Assembly (NCBI GenBank): GCA_030601965.1
Contig: JAUWAR010000037.1
Location: forward strand, 1 to 11,185
DNA from: a bacterium
GTDB lineage: Bacteria; Hydrothermota; UBA3073; JACQXS01; JAUWAR01
Length of the DNA: 11,185 nt
Direction of reading: 5' to 3'
Made by a program: the position numbers and the translations under genes. The notes below the pieces were generated by a model. The model saw nothing but the letters and a program-made list of their open reading frames with translations. It ran no database searches and was not told where the DNA came from. Below, piece after piece: positions 1-6,792 of this stretch (within the stretch, counting starts at the first letter, position 1; every line of letters starts with the position of its first letter).

Positions 1-344
1 TTTGTGAATCATCAGGACCAAGACTCTTGCGAATCTCTGGAAATGACAATAAGCTAATTGGACTTGCAAAAAAGAATGGGTTGTCTATCGGAGCAGGACA
101 TAGTTTTATTATATTCCTTGAAAATGCCTATCCAATAAATGTTCTTCCTGCCATAAAATCCTGTCCAGAGGTATGCAGAATATTTTGTGCAACAGCCAAC
201 ACTGTTCAGGTAATTATAGGAGAAACAGAAAAAGGCAGGGCAATACTTGGAGTTGTAGATGGTGGTTCTACACTTGGAATTGAAACCGAAAAGGATATTG
301 AAGTAAGAAAGAAGTTTCTTATAAATATTGGATATAAGACTTGA
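1..344 (+). CDS. Adenosine-specific kinase family protein (PF04008/DUF355), 3' part
   Basis: The reading frame is open from base 3 and ends at the TGA at 342-344, so the 5' end lies outside the window. The visible part reads CESSGPRLLRISGNDNKL, then GAGHSFIIFL, then INVLPAIK and EVCRIFCATAN, and ends in ETEKDIEVRKKFLINIGYKT. This order of conserved blocks is characteristic of the adenosine-specific kinase family, a small cytosolic protein of about 160 residues. The visible 113 residues would then be roughly the C-terminal two thirds. The family name comes from structural and ligand data on archaeal members; its cellular role is poorly established. A TTG at 27 could serve as a start, but family similarity continues upstream of it, so I treat the gene as 5'-partial. 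The stop codon lies inside a TTGACA hexamer that may serve the pilin operon downstream. Confidence 0.85.
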   Translation, partial: CESSGPRLLRISGNDNKLIGLAKKNGLSIGAGHSFIIFLENAYPINVLPAIKSCPEVCRIFCATANTVQVIIGETEKGRAILGVVDGGSTLGIETEKDIEVRKKFLINIGYKT

Positions 345-374
345 CAAATGCAAAAAATGTGTGTATTAGATAAT
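341..374 (+). promoter_or_regulatory. Candidate sigma70-type promoter for the minor-pilin operon
   Basis: A perfect TTGACA lies at 341-346, overlapping the upstream stop codon. With a 17-nt spacer the -10 would be TATTAG (364-369, 4 of 6 matches); GATAAT (369-374) is a better hexamer but has a 22-nt spacer. A start site near 376 would leave a leader of under 10 nt before the ATG at 384, so the -10 assignment is weak. GAGGT at 376-380 could act as a Shine-Dalgarno if transcription begins further upstream. Confidence 0.3.
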
Positions 375-383
375 TGAGGTATT

Positions 384-860
384 ATGATAAAGTTAAAAAA
401 CAATAGAGGATTTACAGTGATTGAACTAATGGTGATTATCGCTGTTGGTGGTATCCTATCAAGCATCGGGGTTTGGTCACTGGCTCGTTATCTACCCGTA
501 TATAGATTAAATGCAGCAGGCAGGCAGATAGTCAGTCACCTGAGATTGACCAGGCAAAAAGCTATCACTACTCAATCTTATTATTGCTTTTATGGGGAGA
601 GAACTGGTGATGATACTTATGATATCTTTGAGGATAACAATCGTGATTGGTCTCCAGATGCAGATTACTCCCATATTACGATGGCCGATGGTATCGCCTT
701 GCAGCAAACAGCAGGCTTAACCCCTTTTTTCTTTACACCAACAGGCTCAGTAGTGAACACAGGTGGGGGAACAGAGAACGCTGGTTTTAGAGTTTCTAAT
801 ACACGAGATGACACGGTAAATATACATATCCGTGCCTCCGGATTTATAGACTATGAATAA
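384..860 (+). CDS. GspH/FimT-like type IV pseudopilin
   Basis: This encodes a 158-residue prepilin. A 9-residue basic leader ending in NNRG is followed by FTVIELMVIIAVGGILSSIG, the class III prepilin peptidase site, with Glu at position +5 of the mature protein (residue 14) and a hydrophobic helix to about residue 30. The stretch GRQIVSHLRLTRQKAITTQ (about 47-65) is the amphipathic helix typical of the GspH domain (PF12019), followed by a beta-rich C-terminal head. Family members are minor components near the tip of type IV pili or type II secretion pseudopili, inserted in the inner membrane and processed by PilD. GAGGT at 376-380 supports the ATG at 384. The gene opens a cluster of four prepilin-like genes and overlaps the next by 8 bp, so translation is probably coupled. 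Whether the machine is a pilus or a T2SS cannot be told from this window. Confidence 0.85.
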   Translation: MIKLKNNRGFTVIELMVIIAVGGILSSIGVWSLARYLPVYRLNAAGRQIVSHLRLTRQKAITTQSYYCFYGERTGDDTYDIFEDNNRDWSPDADYSHITMADGIALQQTAGLTPFFFTPTGSVVNTGGGTENAGFRVSNTRDDTVNIHIRASGFIDYE

Positions 861-1233
861 ATCATCTGGTTTTACCATAATAGAAGTTATAGTAACAATG
901 GTTATCCTATCTCTTGGAATTCTCGGAATAGCCAGACTTATGCCTTTAGGAGCTCGGGTTTCTCAACATGCCAGACTCCTGACCAGGGCTTCAGAGTATG
1001 CTCAACAAAAATTAGAAGAAATTAAGACCTTCAAATCTAATGATGCTCGGTTATCTGCTGTCATTCCTACAGAACCAGAACTACTTGATACCGTATTTCA
1101 ATTTCAAAGATGGTATACGGTTACAGATGATGTCCCGATGACTGATATGAAGTTAGTCGTCGTTACAGTAGCATATAAAACTACCATTCGGCAAGATACC
1201 CTGCGAATGAGGACATATATCGCCAAGAATTAA
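853..1233 (+). CDS. PilV-like minor prepilin
   Basis: This encodes 126 residues. A 6-residue leader (MNKSSG) precedes FTIIEVIVTMVILSLGILGI, a canonical prepilin cleavage site with Glu at +5 (residue 11) and a membrane helix. The text that follows (ARLMPLGARVSQHARLLTRASEYAQQKLEEIK) resembles PilV/GspI-type minor pilins, in which the first helix continues into a charged amphipathic part. The C-terminal half is a short beta-rich head ending in RMRTYIAKN. The start overlaps the end of the GspH-like gene, and the stop TAA (1231-1233) is immediately followed by the ATG of the PilW-like gene, so the three are tightly packed and presumably co-translated. There is no clear Shine-Dalgarno, so coupling is the likely route of initiation. 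Assignment to PilV rather than another minor pilin rests on gene order and helix pattern. Confidence 0.8.
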   Translation: MNKSSGFTIIEVIVTMVILSLGILGIARLMPLGARVSQHARLLTRASEYAQQKLEEIKTFKSNDARLSAVIPTEPELLDTVFQFQRWYTVTDDVPMTDMKLVVVTVAYKTTIRQDTLRMRTYIAKN

Positions 1234-4200
1234 ATGAATCAAAATATCAAAAAATCAAAATATCAAAAAATCTTTCGATTTTTGGATCTTTCAATCTTTA
1301 GATTTTCAATAAAAGGGTTTACATTAGTTGAACTAATGGTCGTAATGGTTATAGTTAGTATTATTATAACTTCAATCATTGGAGTTATGCTCTCTACTCG
1401 CAAGACTGCTAAGTGGAGTGAAGTTTTGATTGAGGCTCAACAAAATGCCCGATTTGCATGTGATGTAATGGCAGCGGATATCCGATGTGCTGGCTATGGT
1501 ATTGATGCATCGCTTGTCCAGGGAGCAATCGTTTATGCAGGTCCTTTTGAAATTATCTTCAATGCTAATATGACTCCCTATCCAGATACTACCCCACCTC
1601 AAGAACCTGCTGCAATTAATATAGATAAAAGCCCAAAGAATGTTCCCCCGGGTTCCAGTCCTGTTCATTATTTACCAGGTCAAACTTTTAATACAGGTGC
1701 CGAGACTATCAGATATACTATTGATTACAATGACGATGGAGTTATCTCTGCCACGGATAAAACCAGCCCTGAGGCTGTACGGACCAAAAATCCAAATGAC
1801 TACTTGCTCATTAAACAGGTCTATGGAGAATTGTGGGATGGTACTAATGGAGGACAGAACCAGGAATTAGCAGTAATCCGTGGCCCAGATGTCTGGCCCG
1901 GACAGACCACAGGTATCTCACCACTTTTTGAGTACTGGTTAGACCATGATAATGACCCTACTACCCCTGATGTTTTATTTGGTGATACGGATAATAGTGG
2001 TGACCTTTCTATTGCCGAGATAAATGCTTTGAATACCCAGGTGCCTAATCCAGATAGAATAACCCGTGTTACTATAAATGTCATTGGTGAGACACGCGAG
2101 CCCCATTCAGGAGAGAACTATCGTTCTGTGAAAATGACCACGGCCATTAATACCCTTCGTAATAACCCACCCAAATTTCGCCTAATCACGGGACATGTCT
2201 ACCTGGATGATGGCAATGGAATCTTTGAGGATGAAGTTGGAGTAGATAGTATTCTCGTTAGTCTACACACAGCACAGACTTGCTACACTGGGCTCGGTGG
2301 CCTATTACAAGGGATGTATGAATTTAGCGTTCTCCCTGGCAGTTACACTGTCAAGGTAACTATTCCGGCTGGCTATGCATTGACTACTGCCTCAAGTTTT
2401 GTTGCTTATGCTAAAACTCAGGATGTTGACAGTACCTCTGCCAACCTCTTTGGTCTTAAAACAGTGGCACTTGGCTATCTTACAGGTGTAGTCTTTGATG
2501 ACTCACTGTGTACTAATGGTGAATGGGATCCCGACTCTGGAGAGCAGACAATCCCCGGTGTCCAGATTAGTGTAACCAGCACCCATCAGGTTGCATATAC
2601 GGATAGCACCGGCCATTATTTCTTTAAGGTGAATGCTGGAGAAATATTTATGCATGTTGTAACTGAGGCTGACCCGGATAGTTATATATCTACTGCGGCT
2701 CAGACAATCCCCTCTGCTGGAGCCTTCTGTTTCCCCCTTGGTCCAAATGATGTTCGCTTTTGGGTAATGGAAGGCTGCACGGCGAAGATTAATTTTGGAG
2801 ACAAAAAAGGTGCTTCGGGTAAGATTAAAGGGTTTGTCTTTGAAGATGTCGGCACTGTTGTGGACTCACTTTATGAACCTGAAGATGGTGATGTAGGTAT
2901 TCCTAATGTCAAAATCGAAATTACACAAGGTATAGGAGCAAGCGAGACTTTTGTTACTTCTACAATAACTGATGTAGATGGCAGTTTTTCTGTTATCGTT
3001 CCAATCAATCCTATACCTGACCCGACCTATAATGTGCTTGAAACCGACCCCGATGGTTTCAACTCCATCAACCTTAATCGGGTGGAAGGCTTAGAAATAC
3101 CAGACGAGGGTGATTCGGTCATCGTGAGACCATTTGCTGACAAGAGAATAATTATTATCTCCCTTAAGGGAAGGGCGCTGACCGTGATTACCCCTGACCT
3201 TATGGAAGACACCTATGTTGACAATGATATCGTAATGGGAAAGGGTATAAACGGTGAAAATCTACTGGTTTGGTATAACGGGTATCTCAGTCCCGGCAAC
3301 CCTCCTCCTCAAAGTCTTTTCAATGTCAACCGTGATGATGCCAGGACCTGTGACAAGACCATTTACGCCCTATCAGCAAACCCGATAAATGATGATAATC
3401 TGCCCGATGTGGTTTCTGTAATGGATTCACACACTGATAATATCCGGGCCTGGTTCACACGAACCGGTCCTCCCAAAAAGTATCAGGGTAAATTACCGGA
3501 CATTCCAGATAAGATATATTCTACCATCAGTGCGGGAGAGAAGGTGATGTCAGTGGCAACCGGGCTTTTGGGAACACCAAGAGCCGATATATTTTTTAAT
3601 GACAATTATTTTGATGTTGCAGTAGGAACGCGTAAGGGTGTTAACAGTGGGGTATTGGAAGTCTGGCTCAATCAGCGTCCGGACAGCATCGCACTCCTGG
3701 CAACTGCAGTAGATGTGTACCAAACAGCAGGAGCATCCGACCTTGGTGAGGTAAAGGGAATTGCTATTGCTAATGTGGTAGGCGCAGGGGGTGGGGCTCC
3801 GGATGGCTGGCCGGACATAATTCTGGCTACTATTACCGGTGCTAATACGGGTGAAATTGTTATCTTTAGGAACACGGGAACACCAGGTCCTGGTAATTTT
3901 AGTTGGTATAAGACCCTGCCTGCCTCTGGAGAGGTGAACTGTGTTGCGGTATTAGACCTCCTGGAAGATGCCAATAATGATAGAGACATCGTTATTGGAA
4001 CCAAGACTGGCGATTGGACAGGCAAAGTAGAAATCTGGCACAACAATAATGACGGAACCTTTGGAAATGCAGATACCCTTGCTACCTATACGGCTGAAGC
4101 TGGAGGGGCAGTCCAGTGCATAGGGGTAACCAGACTCTGTCCCGATGTCTACCCGGATATTGTCGTAGGATTGAAGACGAGTGTGGATTATACAGGCAAG

Positions 4201-4389
4201 GTGCTTCTGTATGACCTTGCTTACGGCAGATTCCCCGGAGGTGGTCCAACCGACCCCGCAGGTGGGTTTTATACAGGTGAAATGGTTACCCTCTCTATTG
4301 CAGATTTTGATAAAGATGGCAAAAACGATTTTATAATAGGTGAGAGAACTTCTGCTACCGTGGGGCATCTTCTTATCTTCTTTCAATGA
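1234..4389 (+). CDS. Giant PilW-like minor prepilin fused to SdrD-B-like domains and a seven-repeat FG-GAP-type propeller
   Basis: This encodes 1051 residues, against about 300-400 for ordinary PilW. In order: an unusually long 28-residue leader ending in SIKG; the prepilin motif FTLVELMVVMVIVSIIITS with Glu at +5 (residue 33); a PilW-like core to about 311 (AQQNARFACDVMAADIRCAGYGI), containing two EF-hand/dockerin-like calcium loops (164-175 and 251-262, the second DTDNSGDLSIAE); three SdrD-B-like modules starting with G-x-V-x-x-D at about 318, 418 and 531; and seven C-terminal repeats of the form D-[IV]-[IVA]-x-G ... G-x-[LV]-x-[IV]-[WFY] at Asp 665, 725, 794, 861, 918, 975 and 1032, the last with a DxDxDGxxD loop (1024-1032). 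The protein ends just after the seventh repeat. Family knowledge puts PilW in the pilus tip complex. I infer that the C-terminal part is a surface adhesin-like or PilY1-like tip domain. The ATG abuts the upstream TAA; TTG at codon 17 is an alternative start. Confidence 0.85.
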   Translation: MNQNIKKSKYQKIFRFLDLSIFRFSIKGFTLVELMVVMVIVSIIITSIIGVMLSTRKTAKWSEVLIEAQQNARFACDVMAADIRCAGYGIDASLVQGAIVYAGPFEIIFNANMTPYPDTTPPQEPAAINIDKSPKNVPPGSSPVHYLPGQTFNTGAETIRYTIDYNDDGVISATDKTSPEAVRTKNPNDYLLIKQVYGELWDGTNGGQNQELAVIRGPDVWPGQTTGISPLFEYWLDHDNDPTTPDVLFGDTDNSGDLSIAEINALNTQVPNPDRITRVTINVIGETREPHSGENYRSVKMTTAINTLRNNPPKFRLITGHVYLDDGNGIFEDEVGVDSILVSLHTAQTCYTGLGGLLQGMYEFSVLPGSYTVKVTIPAGYALTTASSFVAYAKTQDVDSTSANLFGLKTVALGYLTGVVFDDSLCTNGEWDPDSGEQTIPGVQISVTSTHQVAYTDSTGHYFFKVNAGEIFMHVVTEADPDSYISTAAQTIPSAGAFCFPLGPNDVRFWVMEGCTAKINFGDKKGASGKIKGFVFEDVGTVVDSLYEPEDGDVGIPNVKIEITQGIGASETFVTSTITDVDGSFSVIVPINPIPDPTYNVLETDPDGFNSINLNRVEGLEIPDEGDSVIVRPFADKRIIIISLKGRALTVITPDLMEDTYVDNDIVMGKGINGENLLVWYNGYLSPGNPPPQSLFNVNRDDARTCDKTIYALSANPINDDNLPDVVSVMDSHTDNIRAWFTRTGPPKKYQGKLPDIPDKIYSTISAGEKVMSVATGLLGTPRADIFFNDNYFDVAVGTRKGVNSGVLEVWLNQRPDSIALLATAVDVYQTAGASDLGEVKGIAIANVVGAGGGAPDGWPDIILATITGANTGEIVIFRNTGTPGPGNFSWYKTLPASGEVNCVAVLDLLEDANNDRDIVIGTKTGDWTGKVEIWHNNNDGTFGNADTLATYTAEAGGAVQCIGVTRLCPDVYPDIVVGLKTSVDYTGKVLLYDLAYGRFPGGGPTDPAGGFYTGEMVTLSIADFDKDGKNDFIIGERTSATVGHLLIFFQ
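1239..1272 (+). repeat. A-rich 16-bp tandem repeat at the start of the PilW-like gene
   Basis: The 16-bp unit TCAAAATATCAAAAAA occurs twice back to back (1239-1254 and 1255-1270) and is followed by TC. A small hairpin (AAAAATC, TTTC, GATTTTT) follows at about 1266-1283, and then a T-rich stretch with GATCTTTCAATCTTTAGATT. The tract lies entirely inside the prepilin leader coding region and lengthens the leader to 28 residues if the ATG at 1234 is used. The look is that of dispersed filler repeats, but copy number cannot be seen here. Confidence 0.75.
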
Positions 4390-4409
4390 AAAAACGCTTT
4401 TATAACAAC

Positions 4410-4475
4410 TGTCATTGCGAGGAGCAAAGCGACGAAGCAATCTATGAGATTGCTTCACTATCGCTCGCAATGACA
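4410..4475. repeat. 66-bp palindromic repeat element between the PilW-like and PilX-like genes
   Basis: The left arm begins TGTCATTGCGAGGAGCAAAG and continues to GAAGCAATCT; the right arm, read on the minus strand, begins TGTCATTGCGAGCGATAGTG and continues to GAAGCAATCT. The arms are thus an imperfect inverted repeat of 31-34 bp that would fold into one long hairpin. From memory, very similar elements (TGTCATTGCGAG...GAAGCAATC) are common in intergenic DNA of many environmental bacteria. It fills most of the 103-bp gap between two operon genes. It lacks a U-tract, so it is more likely a REP/MITE-like element or mRNA stability hairpin than a terminator. Confidence 0.9.
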
Positions 4476-4492
4476 AAATCAAAATAGAACAT

Positions 4493-5788
4493 ATGCTATT
4501 TAACACAGCACTAATAAAAAATGAGCGGGGCTTTTCACTTGTTATCGTTATGGGAGTGCTAACAGCCTTTATAATCCTTGCCGCAGGATTGACACTGACC
4601 AGTACCACCGATGTCAGGATTGCTGGCAATCAGAGACGAAGCACCCAGGCATTAGCTACAGCTGAGGCGGGAATTAACGAAGTGATCCAGCGAATGATGC
4701 TTGCAAGCACAGATTCTCTGGCAATTGCAGATACTATGATGCCGCTCCGAATTGGTTGGAAGGTAGAAGTCTTGCTAAATAGTAGTGTTCCGGGTCCATC
4801 TGGTGATACAAGTTACACCTCAAGTGTTCAGGTAAGTAGTGTCCCCACTGCTGATTGGCTTGATTACAGCACCTCTTCCCCGGGTCCTGAGGCATTATCT
4901 ATTAAACATAAGACTAATTTAGCAGGAGATAAAATCTACTTCTATGACACTAATAGTCGCGTCCAGTTTTTGGACGACCCTACCTATAATGGTCCATTTT
5001 ATCCAGTTGAGGTAATAGAGGCAACTGGAAGAGATGGAAAAGCTAAACGGCACATTATAGCCGAGATATGCAGAGCTCCAATCCTTCCTCTGGTTACGAG
5101 TTCTTTTACTAGCAACATAAAACTCAAGCTCCAGGGTACCGTCAACTTCTGTGGACACAATCATGTCGCAAATACGCCAGGAGGCACGGAACCTCCTGCC
5201 TGCTCTCTCTGGCATATGACCAGAGCAGATACTCTTCCCCATCCCATGCCCTGTCCGGTTGAGGACCCTAAGTGCACTGCTGTTAGATGTATACCCGGTA
5301 TTTTGACAACAGGTGACTCCATTAAAATAGAAGGCGCTGCAGTTACCTATGGAAACCCTGACTCAAGTTCAGATTCCAGTAATCCATTTTATGAAATCTG
5401 GGAGGTGTTAGGCTATGAGACAGAAGCAGATATGGACGACGCCATTAATTGGAAGTCCTCAACAAGTCCCGTGGATGGATTTACAAAAGTAGAAGGTGAT
5501 TTACATCTAACTGGTAATACTGAGGGGAAAGGTGTACTATGGGTAAGAGGAGACCTCCTCATCTCCGGAAATTACAGATTCAGAGGGATTATCTATGTTA
5601 ATAATGACTTTCACCTTACCGGTAATTCCTGGATACTTGGCTCAATAATAGTCAAGGGAGAGTTTGTAACAGAGTTAACTCCTCTTGCAGGAACAGCAGA
5701 TGTCCTTTACTCCTCAAGGGCGATTCAGGATATGATATTGGAGTCTCTTGGCGGTTACACCATCCTTACCTGGCGGGAGAAATATTAA
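4493..5788 (+). CDS. PilX-like minor pilin protein
   Basis: This encodes 431 residues. A 13-residue leader ending in NERG precedes a hydrophobic segment FSLVIVMGVLTAFIILAAGLTL, then TSTTDVRIAGNQRRSTQALATAEAGINEVIQRM, the hallmark of the PilX N-terminal domain (PF14341; the A-x-A-E-A-G-[IL] stretch is diagnostic). Position +5 after cleavage is Ile (residue 18) rather than Glu, as is common in PilX-type proteins. The C-terminal region (about 332-392: VEGDLHLTGN..., WVRGDLLISGN, IYVNNDFHLTGN, SIIVKGEF) is a run of short beta strands with G-N turns that suggests a small beta-solenoid. Six cysteines cluster between 193 and 266. It is last of the four prepilin genes and is separated from the PilW-like gene by the palindromic element. 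No Shine-Dalgarno is visible before the ATG. The predicted place is the pilus initiation/tip complex. Confidence 0.8.
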   Translation: MLFNTALIKNERGFSLVIVMGVLTAFIILAAGLTLTSTTDVRIAGNQRRSTQALATAEAGINEVIQRMMLASTDSLAIADTMMPLRIGWKVEVLLNSSVPGPSGDTSYTSSVQVSSVPTADWLDYSTSSPGPEALSIKHKTNLAGDKIYFYDTNSRVQFLDDPTYNGPFYPVEVIEATGRDGKAKRHIIAEICRAPILPLVTSSFTSNIKLKLQGTVNFCGHNHVANTPGGTEPPACSLWHMTRADTLPHPMPCPVEDPKCTAVRCIPGILTTGDSIKIEGAAVTYGNPDSSSDSSNPFYEIWEVLGYETEADMDDAINWKSSTSPVDGFTKVEGDLHLTGNTEGKGVLWVRGDLLISGNYRFRGIIYVNNDFHLTGNSWILGSIIVKGEFVTELTPLAGTADVLYSSRAIQDMILESLGGYTILTWREKY

Positions 5789-5801
5789 AACTGCCTGAAT
5801 C

Positions 5802-6602
5802 TTATTCTCTTAAAATATTCTTCAAAAACTTAATACCTGAAGTATCTCCTTTTAAGGCTAACGCCTCTGCCGCAGATATCCGCACTCTCTTACTTTTATC
5901 AAAAAGCGCTTCTCGTAGAATGGGAATTATGTCAGGTGCATCTATCTTGCCCAGAGATTCAACCGCCCTTTTTCTCACAATAATATCTTCATCTTCAAGT
6001 GCAGATTTAAGCAAAGGGACAAATCTTACATCTCCAACCTCACCAAGCGCCCTTACTGCAATTCTTCGTGCTATGACATCCTGCGCCTTCAATCCTATCT
6101 TTAAAGTCTTTCTTGCAATATAATTTGCAGTCTGGGTATAACATTGGTATGAGAAGAATAGCCCACCAATGACTATCATAAATACAGCAAAAACTATTCT
6201 CTGCTTCCTTCTTCTCTGCCTGAGTTTTCTTTGAGCCAATGTAAGTTGTGCTTTGATATCTTCATCATCTGGAATTAAACTAATAACTTCTTTAAATGAT
6301 AAAACTGCCCTATTATATGCTTTCCAGGTCATATATTCCTTGCCTTTATCAATATTTTCTATAATTCTCGTCTGCTTTGACATGAGTCTTTCTAATGCAT
6401 TCCTGATTTCCTCCTTTGGAATTTTTAACTCAAGGGCTTCTTTATACTTTTCTCCCGCCTTTGTATAGTCAAATTCCTCTTCCAACTCTTTCACTTCTTT
6501 GAGGAGTTGGAGACCTTGGGAGAAATCAGCAATATTTACACCGCACTCTCCACAATACGCATACCACTCTGCTATTTCACTATTGCAATATGGGCATTTC
6601 AT
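5802..6602 (-). CDS. Zinc-ribbon, TPR-like, single-TM protein with C-terminal HEAT repeats
   Basis: From the ATG at 6602 the product has 266 residues. It opens with a zinc ribbon (MKCPYC...CGEC; Cys 3, 6, 17, 20), continues with a helical TPR-like part (about 33-125, including AYNRAVLSFKEVISLIPDD), has a basic RQRRRKQR patch (128-135), a transmembrane segment (136-155), and ends in about three HEAT/PBS-lyase-like repeats (175-266; VRKRAVESLGKI, VRISAAEALALKG). By the positive-inside rule the ribbon and TPR part should be cytoplasmic and the HEAT part outside. The role is unknown; such proteins are scaffolds. The frame continues upstream to an ATG at 6653, adding 17 residues, but that extension lies in a heptanucleotide repeat. 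An MKCPYC start is usual for zinc-ribbon proteins, so I prefer 6602, although neither start has a Shine-Dalgarno. The gene converges on the PilX-like gene with a 13-bp gap. Confidence 0.8.
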   Translation of the reverse strand: MKCPYCNSEIAEWYAYCGECGVNIADFSQGLQLLKEVKELEEEFDYTKAGEKYKEALELKIPKEEIRNALERLMSKQTRIIENIDKGKEYMTWKAYNRAVLSFKEVISLIPDDEDIKAQLTLAQRKLRQRRRKQRIVFAVFMIVIGGLFFSYQCYTQTANYIARKTLKIGLKAQDVIARRIAVRALGEVGDVRFVPLLKSALEDEDIIVRKRAVESLGKIDAPDIIPILREALFDKSKRVRISAAEALALKGDTSGIKFLKNILRE

Positions 6603-6609
6603 AATATAT

Positions 6610-6658
6610 TCGGTTGATAGTTGATGGTCTATAGTTAATAGACTATAAACCATAGACT
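6610..6658 (-). repeat. Degenerate heptanucleotide tract upstream of the HEAT-repeat gene
   Basis: Read on the minus strand the tract splits into seven 7-bp units: AGTCTAT, GGTTTAT, AGTCTAT, TAACTAT, AGACCAT, CAACTAT and CAACCGA. Six of the seven end in [TC]AT. It occupies the 5' leader of the HEAT-repeat gene, or its first 15 codons if the ATG at 6653 is used. The unit differs from the CAGTAAG heptamer found elsewhere in the window, although the period is the same. Confidence 0.65.
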
Positions 6659-6668
6659 ATTTTGAATA

Positions 6669-6697
6669 TGTCAAGCAAAAAAACAAAAGTCTTGACA
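6669..6697. promoter_or_regulatory. Divergent pair of TTGACA boxes between the HEAT gene and queF
   Basis: TGTCAA at 6669-6674 is TTGACA on the minus strand and points toward the HEAT-repeat gene; TTGACA at 6692-6697 points toward queF. Neither has a good -10 at 16-18 nt: the plus-strand candidate is TATCGA (6715-6720), and the minus-strand TATAGT lies 21 nt away. Two consensus -35 boxes facing outward in a 190-bp divergent gap suggest back-to-back promoters, but the -10 elements are unconvincing. Confidence 0.3.
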
Positions 6698-6720
6698 AAT
6701 TTAATGATTAAGAATATCGA

Positions 6721-6792
6721 CTTGTAGGAGGGACTTTCCAGTCCCGACAAAAGAGAATAAAAATATCGGGGTTAGAAAACCCCTCCTACAAG
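6721..6792. repeat. 72-bp inverted-repeat element with a hairpin in each arm, flush with the queF start
   Basis: The outer arms are CTTGTAGGAGGGA (6721-6733) and CCCCTCCTACAAG (6780-6792), complementary at 12 of 13 positions. Each arm also folds on itself: GGGAC/GTCCC (6730-6734, 6741-6745) and GGGGTT/AACCCC (6768-6773, 6778-6783). The whole could therefore form either one long stem or a cruciform with two side hairpins. The element ends at the base before the queF ATG, so there is no Shine-Dalgarno; the bases there (CCTCC) match an anti-Shine-Dalgarno. This is a REP/MITE-like design. Confidence 0.85.

Noticed and set aside
27..344. Complete small gene starting at TTG 27
   Set aside because: Family similarity (CESSGPRLLR) continues upstream of 27 to the window edge, so the gene is cut by the window.
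3883..3893. Short palindrome CCAGGTCCTGG in the propeller region
   Set aside because: It has a 5-bp stem, lies in a Gly/Pro turn that fits the repeat, and lengthens nothing; chance is likely.
4410..4475. Rho-independent terminator after the PilW-like gene
   Set aside because: The hairpin is far longer than a terminator, has no U-tract, and is flanked by genes of one functional set.
3952..4629. 225-codon open frame on the minus strand across the PilW-PilX junction
   Set aside because: It lies antisense to two clear pilin genes and reads through the palindromic element (giving a LLRRFAPRNDS peptide, which is the translation of that repeat). It has no domain or signal of its own.
6603..6653. 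Seventeen-residue N-terminal extension of the HEAT-repeat protein
   Set aside because: It is encoded by the heptanucleotide tract, is not strongly hydrophobic, and precedes a typical MKCPYC zinc-ribbon start. It remains possible, since neither start has a Shine-Dalgarno.
6698..6792. preQ1 riboswitch upstream of queF
   Set aside because: No C-rich loop with a matching A-rich tail pseudoknot is visible; the space is filled by the inverted-repeat element.
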